Shown: positions 1 through 8,851, numbered from the stretch's first letter. The stretch is 57,264 bases of DNA from an uncultured Bacillota bacterium (GCA_949290085.1 CASEQH010000002.1:1-57264), one strand, 5' to 3'. A program made the numbers and translations. Notes: generated by a model not told the origin, from the sequence alone.

Positions 1-1214
1 TTAGGATATTCCTTTATAAAAGCATTTAAGCACTTAAAAGGATCTTCTTTAATATCTGAAAGATTGTAATCAGTAAAGTATGAAAATTCTTTTAAATGAG
101 GAGTTAGGATAGTAGTATTATTTCTATTTAATAACAGTCTACAATATTTTAGATTATATAAAGCATCTGCATCGATGATGACTGGCTTAGCACTTTTTAA
201 AACTACTTCTAAAAGTTTTTCGCTTACTTCATTTCTGCCCATGCCATTACCGATAGCGATGATATCAAACTTAGCTATTTCTTTTTCTAATAAGCTAATA
301 GCTTCATCACTAAAATAACCATCGCTACTTGGGGCTAGAATATACATAGCTTCACTTATGCGCTTAGCTATTTCATCAATTTCCCTAGGAATAAAAAGCG
401 TAATTGTACCTATGCCACTATGGATTGATGCCATGGCCGCTAAGCTTATAGCTCCTGTCATTTGAAGGCTACCACCGATAATTAAAGCCTTTTTATAAGT
501 GCCTTTATTAGCTTCTTCATCCCTTGAAGGAAGGTAGTTAGAAGCTAAAGCCCTATCTATCAGTATAGCTTTATCATTAATCTCTTCTTTAATACTCAAA
601 GGGAAATTAATATCAGCCAAAAGATATTGATGATATGCTTGTCTACTTGGATATTTAAATAGCGATAGTGGATATGAATCAATAAAGATAGTGAGATTAT
701 TATGAATATATTTTTCAGGCAATATATTAGAAGTAGCACTTATACCACTTGGTATATCTATACCTACGACATAGGCATTTAGATTATTAATATAATCGAT
801 GAGCTCATAATAATTACTTCTTATTTCTCCCTTTATACCATTACCAAACAAAGCATCAATGATTAAATCATCTTTATGAATATCTAATAGAGCTATTTCT
901 TTTACAGCTAATTTTTCTAACATTTCATATTCTACTTGCCCATCTTTAGATAGATGCTTTGTAGCGATATGAATGGTGACATCATAATCTTTAATCTTTA
1001 ATATTCTCGCCAGAGCCAAACCATCAGCTCCATTGTTGCCAGGCCCAATAATTATTACTATTCTTTGATTAAGTGATAATTTATCGTGGATATTATGAAA
1101 AATAGAAAGAGCGGCATTTTCAATGCTTACAAGTGAAGGTATATGAAAATCTTCATTCACTCTTCTATCAATGATGGCTTTAGTCTCACTATCAAATATA
1201 TATTCTTTTCCCAT
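1..1214 (-). CDS. nnr: Bifunctional NAD(P)H-hydrate epimerase / ADP-dependent dehydratase, partial
   Basis: Repairs NAD(P)HX, the hydrated damaged form of NAD(P)H, in the cytoplasm. The gene starts at the ATG complementary to 1212-1214 and runs off the left edge after about 404 codons; the family usually has 490-510 residues, so roughly the last 90-100 are missing. The N-terminal YjeF epimerase domain shows the glycine-rich GPGNNGADGLALAR motif near residue 57. The C-terminal ribokinase-like dehydratase domain shows KALIIGGS, GAISLAAMAS and the IAIGNGMG segment. No good ribosome binding site precedes the ATG. Family assignment is firm; the missing end is only a window effect. Confidence 0.93.
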   Translation of the reverse strand, partial: MGKEYIFDSETKAIIDRRVNEDFHIPSLVSIENAALSIFHNIHDKLSLNQRIVIIIGPGNNGADGLALARILKIKDYDVTIHIATKHLSKDGQVEYEMLEKLAVKEIALLDIHKDDLIIDALFGNGIKGEIRSNYYELIDYINNLNAYVVGIDIPSGISATSNILPEKYIHNNLTIFIDSYPLSLFKYPSRQAYHQYLLADINFPLSIKEEINDKAILIDRALASNYLPSRDEEANKGTYKKALIIGGSLQMTGAISLAAMASIHSGIGTITLFIPREIDEIAKRISEAMYILAPSSDGYFSDEAISLLEKEIAKFDIIAIGNGMGRNEVSEKLLEVVLKSAKPVIIDADALYNLKYCRLLLNRNNTTILTPHLKEFSYFTDYNLSDIKEDPFKCLNAFIKEYP

Positions 1215-1485
1215 AATTTAATGTTACTTCAAGAAGGGATAATTTGCGAATATTAAATTTCGTCTTTATTCTTTTACATATTCTGAATTATTATTAAGAG
1301 CTTATGTCATTTTAACAAGTTCATCTTCGTAATTATGGTATCATTTTCATCAATAATCTCTAATACTCCTAAAACGCTGACAACGTAGGTAGTTTTTGCC
1401 ATGGTAAGGTGAAGGGCATAATTATATATTAAATATTCGTGCAAATATCATACAATATAGGCGCGAATAGAAAGGGACTAATAGT

Positions 1486-1767
1486 ATGAATAGAAATAGC
1501 ACAAATATCAGCATTCGTATGGATGCAGATTTAAAGGCACAAGCTGATTCTTTGTTTGCAGAACTCGGCATGAATTTATCCACGGCATTTAACATCTTTG
1601 TACGCTAATCGCTTCGTGAGGGCGGAATTCCATTTAAAGTGAAACTGGAACAGCCCAACAAAGAAACTATTGCTGCTATGTTGGAAGCAGAGAGGATTGC
1701 AAAAGATCCATCTGTAAAGGGCTATAATGATCTTGATGAGTTGTTTGCAGATTTGAAAAATGACTAA
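1486..1767 (+). pseudogene. dinJ: RelB/DinJ-family antitoxin, nonsense-mutated
   Basis: Translation from the ATG at 1486 gives a ribbon-helix-helix antitoxin start (ISIRMDADLKAQAD, then LSTAFNIFVR). An in-frame TAA at 1606-1608 stands where the family normally has Gln (FVRQ...). After it the same frame continues with SLREGGIPFKV and a typical DinJ tail to the TAA at 1765-1767. A single C-to-T change explains the stop. The first 40 codons still encode the DNA-binding arm, so a short peptide could be made, but the toxin-neutralising C-terminus would be lost. It overlaps the start of the decayed toxin gene by 8 bases, the usual DinJ-YafQ arrangement. Confidence 0.85.
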
Positions 1768-2028
1768 ATACTATCAAATACACAGCTAGCTTTAAGAATA
1801 GCTACAAGCGAGCAATCAATCGAATTGTTGGAGCAGATTGTATCACTTTTAGCGATTGGTGAACCATTACCAGAGAAAAACCGTGATCATGATTTATCTG
1901 GCGAATGGGTTGGTCATCGGGAATGTTACATTCTTCCGGACTAGTTACTCATTTACCGTGTAGAGGATGATGTGTTGGTTCTGGCACTTAACGACACTGG
2001 TTCACATAGCGATTTATTTGACAACTAA
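1760..2028 (+). pseudogene. yafQ: YafQ-family mRNA interferase toxin, decayed
   Basis: Begins MTKYYQIH at the ATG 1760-1762 and then meets stops and a frame change near 1787-1792. The continuation in shifted frames reads FKNSYKRA, then LEQIVSLLAIGEPLPEKNRD, HDLSGEWVGHREC and LLIYRVEDDVLVL, which is the YafQ/RelE-like toxin core. A further in-frame TAG at 1942-1944 replaces the Trp expected in the segment between ILPD and LLIYR. At least two independent lesions make this a dead ribosome-dependent ribonuclease. Both partners of the system are broken, so neither the toxin nor an intact antitoxin should be active. Confidence 0.82.
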
Positions 2029-2189
2029 ACCATTTGCTGCCGTATGGGGAAACCTGTGCGGCATTTTTTGCAAAATGATGCCTTCAAATTTAAACATAAT
2101 AATTTTATCTGCTTGTATATTTATGTTTTTTTGAGATAAAAGTGCATGTATAACTACATAATTTAAACTTTTGTGCTAATATACTTGGT

Positions 2190-3038
2190 ATGTTACATAT
2201 TTTAATGCATTCTTTAAATGATACTATACCTATGCTTCCATTTTTATTTATTACATATCTATTAATGGAACTCATAGAACATAAGAAACCCGATTTATTT
2301 AAGAATATCTTAAATAAATCTAAGGCCCTTGGACCTTTTATCGGTGCACTTTTAGGAGTGATACCGCAATGTGGTTTCTCTTTGATTGCCAGCGGCTTAT
2401 ATTTAAACCAGAATATTACCTTAGGTACACTTATAGCTGTCTTTTTATCGACCAGTGATGAAGCTTTACCTATGCTTATCTCTAGTCCGGAAAATGCCGA
2501 AATAATCTTGCCGCTAATCTTAATTAAAATTATCTGGGCAATGATTGTGGGATACCTTATCGACTATCTAGTAAGCAAGAAATTCTTAAAGAATTATCAT
2601 AGTATTCATAATATTCATGATGAATGTGATGAAGAACATCATCATAGCATCATTTACTTAGCTTTTATTCATACTATCAAAGTATTTGCTATTATATTTG
2701 TCATCAATTTCCTTTTGACTTTCGTCATGGAAAGTTTTGGTGAAGATAATATTCGCATTCTCTTTGAAAACTTTAAAATTCTGCAATTACCTATTGCCAC
2801 CCTTGTCGGACTTATACCAAATTGTGCAGCCAGTGTTTTATTGACTAGCTTATACATTGATAATTTCTTGAGTTTTGGCGCTCTAGTATCTGGGCTCATG
2901 AGTAGTGTAGGTCTTGGTTTATTATTCTTATTTCAGACTTACGACAATAGGCGAGATATTATTAGAATCCTATTGATATTAGTCATTGCTTCATTCAGTA
3001 TTGGCTTTATGATTGATCTTGTTGGTTTTAATATATAA
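2190..3038 (+). CDS. Putative 10-TM heavy-metal / manganese exporter (ArsP_2-like)
   Basis: A very hydrophobic 282-residue membrane protein. Two internal halves carry matching motifs: GVIPQCGFSLIASGLY near residue 57 with TSDEALPML after it, and GLIPNCAASVLLTSLY near residue 206. This duplicated GxxPxC pattern is typical of the putative metal-efflux permease family (PF11449 type). The central loop near residues 137-152 is rich in His, Asp and Glu (HDECDEEHHH) and may bind metal. No clear ribosome binding site precedes the ATG, but TAATAT/TATACT lies a few bases upstream, so a leaderless start is possible. The transported metal cannot be read from sequence. Confidence 0.72.
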   Translation: MLHILMHSLNDTIPMLPFLFITYLLMELIEHKKPDLFKNILNKSKALGPFIGALLGVIPQCGFSLIASGLYLNQNITLGTLIAVFLSTSDEALPMLISSPENAEIILPLILIKIIWAMIVGYLIDYLVSKKFLKNYHSIHNIHDECDEEHHHSIIYLAFIHTIKVFAIIFVINFLLTFVMESFGEDNIRILFENFKILQLPIATLVGLIPNCAASVLLTSLYIDNFLSFGALVSGLMSSVGLGLLFLFQTYDNRRDIIRILLILVIASFSIGFMIDLVGFNI

Positions 3039-3083
3039 GCTCATTTTTGGATGGACATAATTTGATAGATATTTGATGTTTCA

Positions 3084-3125
3084 TATAAATGTGCATATAT
3101 TATTTATAATATATGCACATTTATA
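3084..3125. repeat. Perfect 18-bp inverted repeat, probable AbiEi operator
   Basis: The arm 3084-3101 (TATAAATGTGCATATATT) is matched exactly by its reverse complement at 3108-3125 across a 6-base spacer. A third partial copy, AAATGTGCTTATATA, lies at about 3142-3156 between the -35 and -10 boxes of the downstream promoter. AbiEi-type antitoxins repress their own operon by binding inverted repeats upstream, so this is the likely operator. With no gene ending nearby it does not look like a terminator. Confidence 0.7.
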
Positions 3126-3136
3126 TAATCATATAC

Positions 3137-3165
3137 TTGAAAAATGTGCTTATATAAAATATGAT
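3137..3165 (+). promoter_or_regulatory. Promoter of the abiE operon
   Basis: TTGAAA at 3137-3142 and TATGAT at 3160-3165 are separated by 17 bases, a good vegetative-sigma promoter. It is followed by the AAAGGATGG ribosome binding site before the ATG at 3191. The spacer contains a half-site of the upstream inverted repeat, consistent with repression by AbiEi. Confidence 0.65.
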
Positions 3166-3190
3166 ATAAGTACAAAAGGATGGTGATTAT

Positions 3191-3775
3191 ATGAATAAAG
3201 TAGGAGAAATATTGAAATCTTATGCGGCGATAACACCAGAAATCGCTAAAGAATATGGAATATCAAAGTTCCAATTTTATAAATACCTAAGAGAAAATAA
3301 TTACGATAGAGTTTCACAAGGGATATATGTCAAAGAAGACGAGTGGTTAGATGAACTAGATATTATCCATAAAAGATGTCCAAAGGCTGTATTTTCTCAT
3401 GATGAGGCACTTTATTATCATAATCTTACAGATAGGACTCCTATAAAACATACACTAACCATTTATAGTGGCTATAACGCTCATAGAATCATAAAAGATT
3501 TTGATTGCAAAGTCTATACCATAAAGAAAGAGCTTTTAGAACTAGGCAAAATCATCGTGAAGGATAACTATGGCAACTATGTGCCCATGTATGATTTAGA
3601 AAGAACTATTTGTGATTTAGTTCGAAATCGTAATACCATGGATGTGCAGAGCTTTAATCAAGCACTAAAAACATATGTTATAAGAAAAGATAAAGATTTA
3701 AATTTACTTATGAAATATGCCAAGCTTTTTAGGGTGCAAAATATCATCAGGGGATACTTGGAGGTACTTTTATAA
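3191..3775 (+). CDS. abiEi: Type IV toxin-antitoxin system antitoxin, AbiEi
   Basis: Antitoxin and autorepressor partner of the AbiEii toxin. The 194-residue product starts with a winged-helix region (residues 1-50: ILKSYAAITPEIAKEYGIS, then GIYVKEDEW) followed by the AbiEi core (FSHDEALYYHNLTDRTP and YDLERTICDLVRNRN). It has a good ribosome binding site. Its TAA overlaps the toxin ATG by one base (TAATG), so the pair is translationally coupled. The operator and promoter upstream fit negative autoregulation. The system gives phage resistance by abortive infection in other bacteria; activity here is inferred. Confidence 0.88.
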   Translation: MNKVGEILKSYAAITPEIAKEYGISKFQFYKYLRENNYDRVSQGIYVKEDEWLDELDIIHKRCPKAVFSHDEALYYHNLTDRTPIKHTLTIYSGYNAHRIIKDFDCKVYTIKKELLELGKIIVKDNYGNYVPMYDLERTICDLVRNRNTMDVQSFNQALKTYVIRKDKDLNLLMKYAKLFRVQNIIRGYLEVLL

Positions 3776-4626
3776 TGAAATTATCACCAGAACAAATAAA
3801 AGGTAGAATTAAAAATCTAGCCAATAATATGAGTGCTGATCCAAGAATACTTATGACAGCTTATATGATGGAGCGTTTTTTAGAACGTTTAGCGAGTTCT
3901 AAATATAAGGATAACTTTGTCATTAAAGGTGGCATTTTAGTGACTTCTATGGTAGGTGTATCCCTCAGAAGCACCATGGATATTGATGCAAGCATTACTG
4001 GTTATAATCTATCTAAAAATGAAGTGCAGAGAGTTATCACCGATATTATGGCTATTGATATGAATGATGATGTCACTTTTGAAGTTAATGGCATCAGCGA
4101 AATTATGAGCACTATGGAATATCCAGGCATTAGAGTATCCATGATTGCTCATATGGGAAAACTGGTAACACCTATTAAAATAGATATTTCTACAGGTGAC
4201 ATAGTCACGCCAAGAGCTATAGAATATCAATACAAATTGCTTCTTGAAGATAGAACGATTAACTTGTTGTCATATAATTTGGAAACCATATTCGCCGAAA
4301 AGATGCAAACCATACTTTCAAGAGGAATCCTCAATACAAGAATGAGAGATTTCTATGATGTATATATGCTGCTATCACTATATAAGGAGAAGATTGTTTC
4401 TGATACTCTTGAAGAGGCCTTTGATTCAACTTGCAAGAAGAGAAACACGATTGTTTTAAAAGCACAAGGCGAAAACATTATTTATAACTTGGCAACTTCA
4501 GAAGAATTAAGAAACTTATGGAAGTCATATCAAAAGAAATATAGCTATGCTAGAGAAATTAGTTATGATGATGCAATCTTGGCAGTCAGAGAAATATTTA
4601 AGCATTGTCAGTCATCTTCAAATTGA
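3775..4626 (+). CDS. abiEii: Type IV toxin-antitoxin system toxin, AbiEii nucleotidyltransferase
   Basis: A 283-residue DNA polymerase beta-fold nucleotidyltransferase. The signature VIKGGILVTSMVG near residue 47 is followed by RSTMDIDASI with the two catalytic Asp residues, then a third acidic strand (IKIDISTGD) and the AbiEii helical part (LSYNLETIFAEKMQTIL, RMRDFYDVYML). All key residues look intact, so the toxin is probably active, in contrast to the ruined DinJ/YafQ pair nearby. The last 19 bases overlap the end of the convergent yolD-like gene. Confidence 0.88.
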   Translation: MKLSPEQIKGRIKNLANNMSADPRILMTAYMMERFLERLASSKYKDNFVIKGGILVTSMVGVSLRSTMDIDASITGYNLSKNEVQRVITDIMAIDMNDDVTFEVNGISEIMSTMEYPGIRVSMIAHMGKLVTPIKIDISTGDIVTPRAIEYQYKLLLEDRTINLLSYNLETIFAEKMQTILSRGILNTRMRDFYDVYMLLSLYKEKIVSDTLEEAFDSTCKKRNTIVLKAQGENIIYNLATSEELRNLWKSYQKKYSYAREISYDDAILAVREIFKHCQSSSN

Positions 4627-4922
4627 ATATCTAGGATGTTATTAAAAGATATCTTTTCTTTGACTATTTGAATAATTTTGGTATCAAAGTTTAATTTAGC
4701 TATGCGTCCTGTCTTTTTGAGATAGTCACCATTTTGATAGTAGATGATACTTACCATCATGCCGACTTTTAATTGCCTAGATTTTAGATTTAATTCCTGT
4801 AGGTCTTCCTCAGATAGAATTATCTTATCTACTTTGACTTTTTCTTTACTCTTTAATACTTCTTTAAAGCCAACCAAGGCATCGAAGGCTTGAAATATCT
4901 GGGGATGAGAGTTATTGTTCAT
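4608..4922 (-). CDS. YolD-like protein
   Basis: A 104-residue YolD-like protein. The central strand region (KVGMMVSIIYYQNGDYLKKTGRI) and the short C-terminal part (KISFNNILDIQFED) match this family, which usually sits beside UvrX/DinB-like polymerases in Firmicutes and is thought to act with them. Its ATG (4920-4922) overlaps the end of the polymerase gene by four bases, so the two are co-translated. Its 3' end overlaps abiEii on the other strand. Confidence 0.8.
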   Translation of the reverse strand: MNNNSHPQIFQAFDALVGFKEVLKSKEKVKVDKIILSEEDLQELNLKSRQLKVGMMVSIIYYQNGDYLKKTGRIAKLNFDTKIIQIVKEKISFNNILDIQFEDD

Positions 4923-6193
4923 GCTTTGTGACCTCCTATAGTAGTATTGCGATAGCGTTGTGTTGATTTATCAAGATAGTTCATGCCCTTTAAAAGGGCA
5001 TTTTTACCATAACGTTTATGAATATTATTGATGGTATCTTGTAGCCTATGTTCCTTATCTAGCTCATCGATGTCAGTAAATAGATCATATTCACTATAGG
5101 TTTCATCTTTTAAATCCATAAAGCTGATACCTATTTGTCTGATGGGATAATTCTTATCGACTATCTTAATATATAATTCTTTAAATTCATTCATCAAAAG
5201 CTTACATGAATTAGTAGTATTGGCTATTTTGATGGTGCTATGACTAGGTTTTCTGACATCTTTAGAATAGCCGATTAAAAGACTGATGCGGCTACATACT
5301 AGATGCTTATCGACAAGTTTTAAGACATTGATGTCAACCATTTCTTTAAGAATTAAAAAGGCATCCTTGTAATTGTAATCTTCAAAGAGTATTTGACTGT
5401 TAGAGATAGAATTAGCCTTTGGTTTATAATTTTTGATATCGCCGATAGTGGTATTGTCGATACCTTTAGAATGTTCAATCATGATACGGGCATTGATGCC
5501 AAATTCTTTATATAGTATCTTTTCGTCATAGACGCTCAAGGCATATAAGTCATAGATGCCAAGTTTATTTAAGCGTCTATTTAAACCCTTACCTATCATC
5601 CAGATATCTGTCAAAGGCTTATGATGCCACATCTTTTGTCTAAAGATATCTTCATCGAGAAAGCCCATATTATCCTTAGTATGCTTAGCTATGACATCCA
5701 TGGCTACCTTAGCTAAAAAAAGATTAGTGCCAATGCCTACTGTAGCTGTCAAACCAGTATTTTTATAGATATCAGCCAGTATCTTATTAGCTAATTCTTT
5801 AGGTTTTAGCTTATAGAGATTGAGATAGGGAGTGATATCTAAAAAGGCTTCATCGATTGAATAGATATAGATGTCTTCACTGGCTATATATTTTAAAAAG
5901 ATACTGTATACTTTAGCTGAATATTCCATATATAAAGCCATGCGAGGTGGCGCAATAATATATTCGATACTGGCAGGTATTTCATATATGCGACCTCTAC
6001 TTTTAACCCCTAATTTCTTGATGGCTGGAGTTGCAGCTAGAGTTATGGCACCTCCACCACGACTGTGATCAGCCACTACTAAATTTATTTCAAAGGGGTC
6101 TAAACCTCTTTCGACGCATTCGACTGAGGCATAAAAAGATTTGAGGTCGATACAGAGATATATTCTTTTTTCCATACTTAAATGGTAGCCCAT
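4919..6193 (-). CDS. Y-family DNA polymerase, UvrX/UmuC-like
   Basis: An error-prone translesion polymerase of 424 residues. The palm motif CIDLKSFYASVECVERGLDP lies near residue 14, the second catalytic motif IYSIDEAFLDITPY near residue 116, and the helix-hairpin-helix part follows (IWMIGKGLNRRLNKLGIYD), then the little-finger domain. The family normally begins MxKRxxLCIDLKSFYAS, so the internal ATG at 6175 (Met7) may be the real start; neither ATG has a clear ribosome binding site. It is paired with YolD and is divergent from a LexA-like repressor, which suggests DNA-damage control. Confidence 0.88.
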   Translation of the reverse strand: MGYHLSMEKRIYLCIDLKSFYASVECVERGLDPFEINLVVADHSRGGGAITLAATPAIKKLGVKSRGRIYEIPASIEYIIAPPRMALYMEYSAKVYSIFLKYIASEDIYIYSIDEAFLDITPYLNLYKLKPKELANKILADIYKNTGLTATVGIGTNLFLAKVAMDVIAKHTKDNMGFLDEDIFRQKMWHHKPLTDIWMIGKGLNRRLNKLGIYDLYALSVYDEKILYKEFGINARIMIEHSKGIDNTTIGDIKNYKPKANSISNSQILFEDYNYKDAFLILKEMVDINVLKLVDKHLVCSRISLLIGYSKDVRKPSHSTIKIANTTNSCKLLMNEFKELYIKIVDKNYPIRQIGISFMDLKDETYSEYDLFTDIDELDKEHRLQDTINNIHKRYGKNALLKGMNYLDKSTQRYRNTTIGGHKA

Positions 6194-6225
6194 TTTATAA
6201 AATATTAAAGATAGATTTGGGAATT

Positions 6226-6271
6226 TTATTAGATGTGATAATATTTATTTGCAAAAGTATGGTGAATTTGC
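6226..6271 (-). promoter_or_regulatory. Candidate promoter and repeat between the polymerase and the repressor
   Basis: On the minus strand TTGCAA (6249-6254) and TAATAA (6226-6231) stand 17 bases apart, a plausible promoter for the polymerase. The -35 is overlapped by one of two ATTTGC direct repeats at 6247-6252 and 6266-6271, 19 bases apart, which could bind the divergent LexA-like repressor. The classical Gram-positive SOS box (GAAC-N4-GTTC) is not present. Confidence 0.35.
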
Positions 6272-6295
6272 TAATTTAGTGATGAGGGTAAATAG

Positions 6296-6886
6296 ATGTT
6301 ATTAAGAGAATTATTGATTAAATATGAAATAGCTAATAATAAAAGTCATATCGATGTAGCTAATGAGATAGGAGTTTCCTTATCTACTTACTATCGTTGG
6401 ATTAATGGTGAAAGCACCATGCTTAAAAAGGGGACCATTGCTAAACTTTCTAAGGTATTAGAATGTGATATTCAAAAAGTTTTAGACGAAGAAGAAAACT
6501 TTAAACCTTTAGTCGGTAGTGCTAAAGCTGGTTATGATATGTTTTTAGATGAAAATATCGATTCTTATATCGAAGTCAGTAGGAAGGATGGCCGTAATGG
6601 TGATTACTTCTTGAGAGTCAAAGGCGATTCGATGGAAGGTTCGCATATCTATGATGGAGATTTAATTTATGTCAAAAAGACAGATAGCGTCAAATCAGGA
6701 CAGATAGCCATCGTCATGATAGGGGATGAAGTAACCATTAAAAAAGTCATTTATAAAAATGACTTAATGATACTAGAGGCTAGCAATCCTCGCTATGAAG
6801 CGCGCTATTTTAGTGCAGGCGAGATTGAAGAATTGCCAGTTAGGATAATTGGCATAGTATTATTTGTGCGGACTGACTTTGTATAG
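6296..6886 (+). CDS. LexA/CI-like repressor, HTH plus S24 peptidase
   Basis: A self-cleaving transcriptional repressor of 196 residues. An XRE-type helix-turn-helix covers residues 14-60 (HIDVANEIGVSLSTYYRWING). The S24 domain follows, with the Ala-Gly cleavage pair at 78-79 (SAKAGYD), the nucleophile Ser112 in VKGDSMEG and the general base Lys149 in DEVTIKKV. It resembles phage CI and plasmid repressors more than chromosomal LexA, because the HTH is of XRE type. GAGGG upstream serves as the ribosome binding site. It is divergent from the polymerase and probably controls it. Its last 82 bases overlap the convergent ArdC-like gene. Confidence 0.85.
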   Translation: MLLRELLIKYEIANNKSHIDVANEIGVSLSTYYRWINGESTMLKKGTIAKLSKVLECDIQKVLDEEENFKPLVGSAKAGYDMFLDENIDSYIEVSRKDGRNGDYFLRVKGDSMEGSHIYDGDLIYVKKTDSVKSGQIAIVMIGDEVTIKKVIYKNDLMILEASNPRYEARYFSAGEIEELPVRIIGIVLFVRTDFV

Positions 6887-7692
6887 ATTTCTATCTTCAA
6901 TTCTTCAATGGTCTTATGAGCTATATCTTTGATATCAATCAATATCTCTTTTAAGACACCAATATTTTTAGCGTAGGTAGCAATATAAGGGAAACTATAA
7001 TCACTAGTATCGAGATTGAAATAGTGGCAGATGACAAAGGCTAGAGCCTCTGCTTCAATCTCTTTTTTACTGACATCACCACTTTCATCTCTATGTAAGA
7101 TACTGTGGGCAAATTCATGACACATCGTCTTAGCCTTTTGATTCATATCTAATTCATCATTTATGACAATGACTTCTTCTTGAGTATTAAAATAACCTCT
7201 AGCGCCATTACTTAAGAAGAAATCTTCTTCCTTCTTTTTAAAGATAATTGGTATTTCACTGATGGAAGAAATGGCATCGATGATGGTCTTGGCTTCTTTA
7301 CTGTCGCCTTTTAATTCCTTGACAATTTTAGGTATCTCGTCACCGGTAGTTTGGGAGATATCAAAGACATTTACAATCTTAAAATAAGTCAAGATATATT
7401 CTTCGTCATCTTCACCCTTCTTTTTTATTTGATAGGGAGCTAGTATCTTAATGGCTTTAGCACCTTTAATGACTTGACGGTTAAACTTATCTTTCCAAGC
7501 TCTATATCCGGCAACACAGGTAGCACTAGGAAATTGATTCAGAATTAAGATGGTATTGTGGAAGGAATATTGATGAAACTTAGAGACAAAACATAGATAA
7601 TCTTTAAAAGCTTTAGAGTTATTTACTTCTCTAACACCCTTTTCGATAGCTTCAAAAGCACTTTTTTCTAGATTTAAACCGATATTAATCAC
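6805..7692 (-). CDS. ArdC-like ssDNA-binding domain plus zinc metallopeptidase
   Basis: A 295-residue protein. The N-terminal half (FHQYSFHNTILILNQFPSAT, VAGYRAWKDKFNRQVIKGAK) is the ArdC/DUF1738-type ssDNA-binding domain found in antirestriction proteins of plasmids and conjugative elements. The C-terminal half has the metal site CHEFAHSILH near residue 195 with downstream acidic ligands (EIEAEALAFVICHYF), as in ImmA-type peptidases. GAGGTG precedes the ATG. The last 27 codons overlap the repressor gene antisense. Such peptidases can cleave repressors or protect incoming DNA; which applies here is not known. Confidence 0.75.
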   Translation of the reverse strand: MINIGLNLEKSAFEAIEKGVREVNNSKAFKDYLCFVSKFHQYSFHNTILILNQFPSATCVAGYRAWKDKFNRQVIKGAKAIKILAPYQIKKKGEDDEEYILTYFKIVNVFDISQTTGDEIPKIVKELKGDSKEAKTIIDAISSISEIPIIFKKKEEDFFLSNGARGYFNTQEEVIVINDELDMNQKAKTMCHEFAHSILHRDESGDVSKKEIEAEALAFVICHYFNLDTSDYSFPYIATYAKNIGVLKEILIDIKDIAHKTIEELKIEIYTKSVRTNNTMPIILTGNSSISPALK

Positions 7693-7778
7693 CTCGATTA
7701 TTTTATTTACATAAGTTCTTCTTTTTCCTAAAACAAACTTACTATCGTATATAATAAAAGTGATAAAGGGAGGAAAGT

Positions 7779-8849
7779 ATGAGCGAGGAATTAATGTGGG
7801 CTCTGGTTAAAAAAGAGGGAAAAAAGGGCTTGGCTTTGATGAAGAAGCCTATACCTGAGGTAGCTTATAATGAAGTGAAGATCAAGATTCATAAGACGGC
7901 TATCTGTGGTACTGATGTACATATCTATGAGTGGAATGATTGGGCTAAACATACGATAAGCCTAGGCCAGATTGCTGGACATGAATATGTGGGCGAGATA
8001 GTGGAAGTAGGTGCAGCTGTAAAGAAGTTTAAAGTTGGCGATATAGTTACAGGGGAAGGGCATATCGTCTGTGGCAAGTGTCGCAATTGTCTTGAGGGAC
8101 ATAAAGAAAATTGTAAGGATGCTAAGGGTGTCGGCGTCAATCGCGATGGTGCATTTGCGGAATATCTAGTCATTCCTGAAGATAATGTCTGGAAGACAAG
8201 AGAAGATATACCTGAAGAGATATATGCCATCTTTGATCCGTTAGGTAATGCTTGTCATACAGCACTTAGCTATGATTTATTGGGCGAAGATGTCCTAATT
8301 ACCGGAGCTGGTCCTATCGGTATCATGGCAGCAGCTATATGTAAGTATGCTGGGGCAAGAAATGTGGTAATCACGGACTTTAATGAATATCGTTTAAAAC
8401 TAGCTAGTGAGTTAGGCGCCACAAGAACTATCAATCTAAAGAATGAAAAGATTAAAGATGTCATGGAAGAATTACATATGAGCGAAGGCTTTGATGTCGG
8501 CTTAGAGATGTCGGGAGCTCAAAGTGCTTTTAGTGAGATGGTTGAGATGATGAGACATGGTGGTAAGATTGCCTTACTAGGATTGCAAAACCCTGATGCG
8601 AAAATCAATTGGGAGACGGTCATTTGGAATGGTTTAAATATTAGAGGCATCTATGGTCGCAAGGTTTGGGATACTTGGTATAAGATGACCAGTATGATAG
8701 AAGGTGGTCTAGATATATCGCCTGTCATCACTCATCGCTTGAATATCAAAGATTATAAAGAGGGCTTTGAAGCGATGATTAGTGGCCAATCTGGTAAAGT
8801 TATCTTATCTTGGGATCACTTAGAATCCTTATATGAACAGGAGCAATAA
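7779..8849 (+). CDS. tdh: L-threonine 3-dehydrogenase
   Basis: A zinc medium-chain dehydrogenase of 356 residues that oxidises L-threonine to 2-amino-3-ketobutyrate with NAD+. Catalytic zinc ligands are Cys43 in [12 protein letters not shown] and His68-Glu69 in AGHEYVGEI. The structural-zinc cysteines are at about 98, 101, 104 and 112. The Rossmann motif is [21 protein letters not shown] lies 5 bases before the ATG. Only two bases separate it from kbl, which uses its product, so the pair makes glycine and acetyl-CoA from threonine. Confidence 0.96.
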   Translation: MSEELMWALVKKEGKKGLALMKKPIPEVAYNEVKIKIHKTAICGTDVHIYEWNDWAKHTISLGQIAGHEYVGEIVEVGAAVKKFKVGDIVTGEGHIVCGKCRNCLEGHKENCKDAKGVGVNRDGAFAEYLVIPEDNVWKTREDIPEEIYAIFDPLGNACHTALSYDLLGEDVLITGAGPIGIMAAAICKYAGARNVVITDFNEYRLKLASELGATRTINLKNEKIKDVMEELHMSEGFDVGLEMSGAQSAFSEMVEMMRHGGKIALLGLQNPDAKINWETVIWNGLNIRGIYGRKVWDTWYKMTSMIEGGLDISPVITHRLNIKDYKEGFEAMISGQSGKVILSWDHLESLYEQEQ

Positions 8850-8851
8850 CT

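Noticed and set aside
1307-1402. A 31-codon minus-strand ORF (MAKTTYVVSVLGVLE...)
   Set aside because: It reads like protein, but it is short, has no ribosome binding site and matches no family I know; it may be a remnant, and I cannot support a gene.
1215-7692. A complete integrated mobile element
   Set aside because: No integrase, transposase, attachment repeats or flanking tRNA are visible; the region is accessory in content, but its borders cannot be shown.
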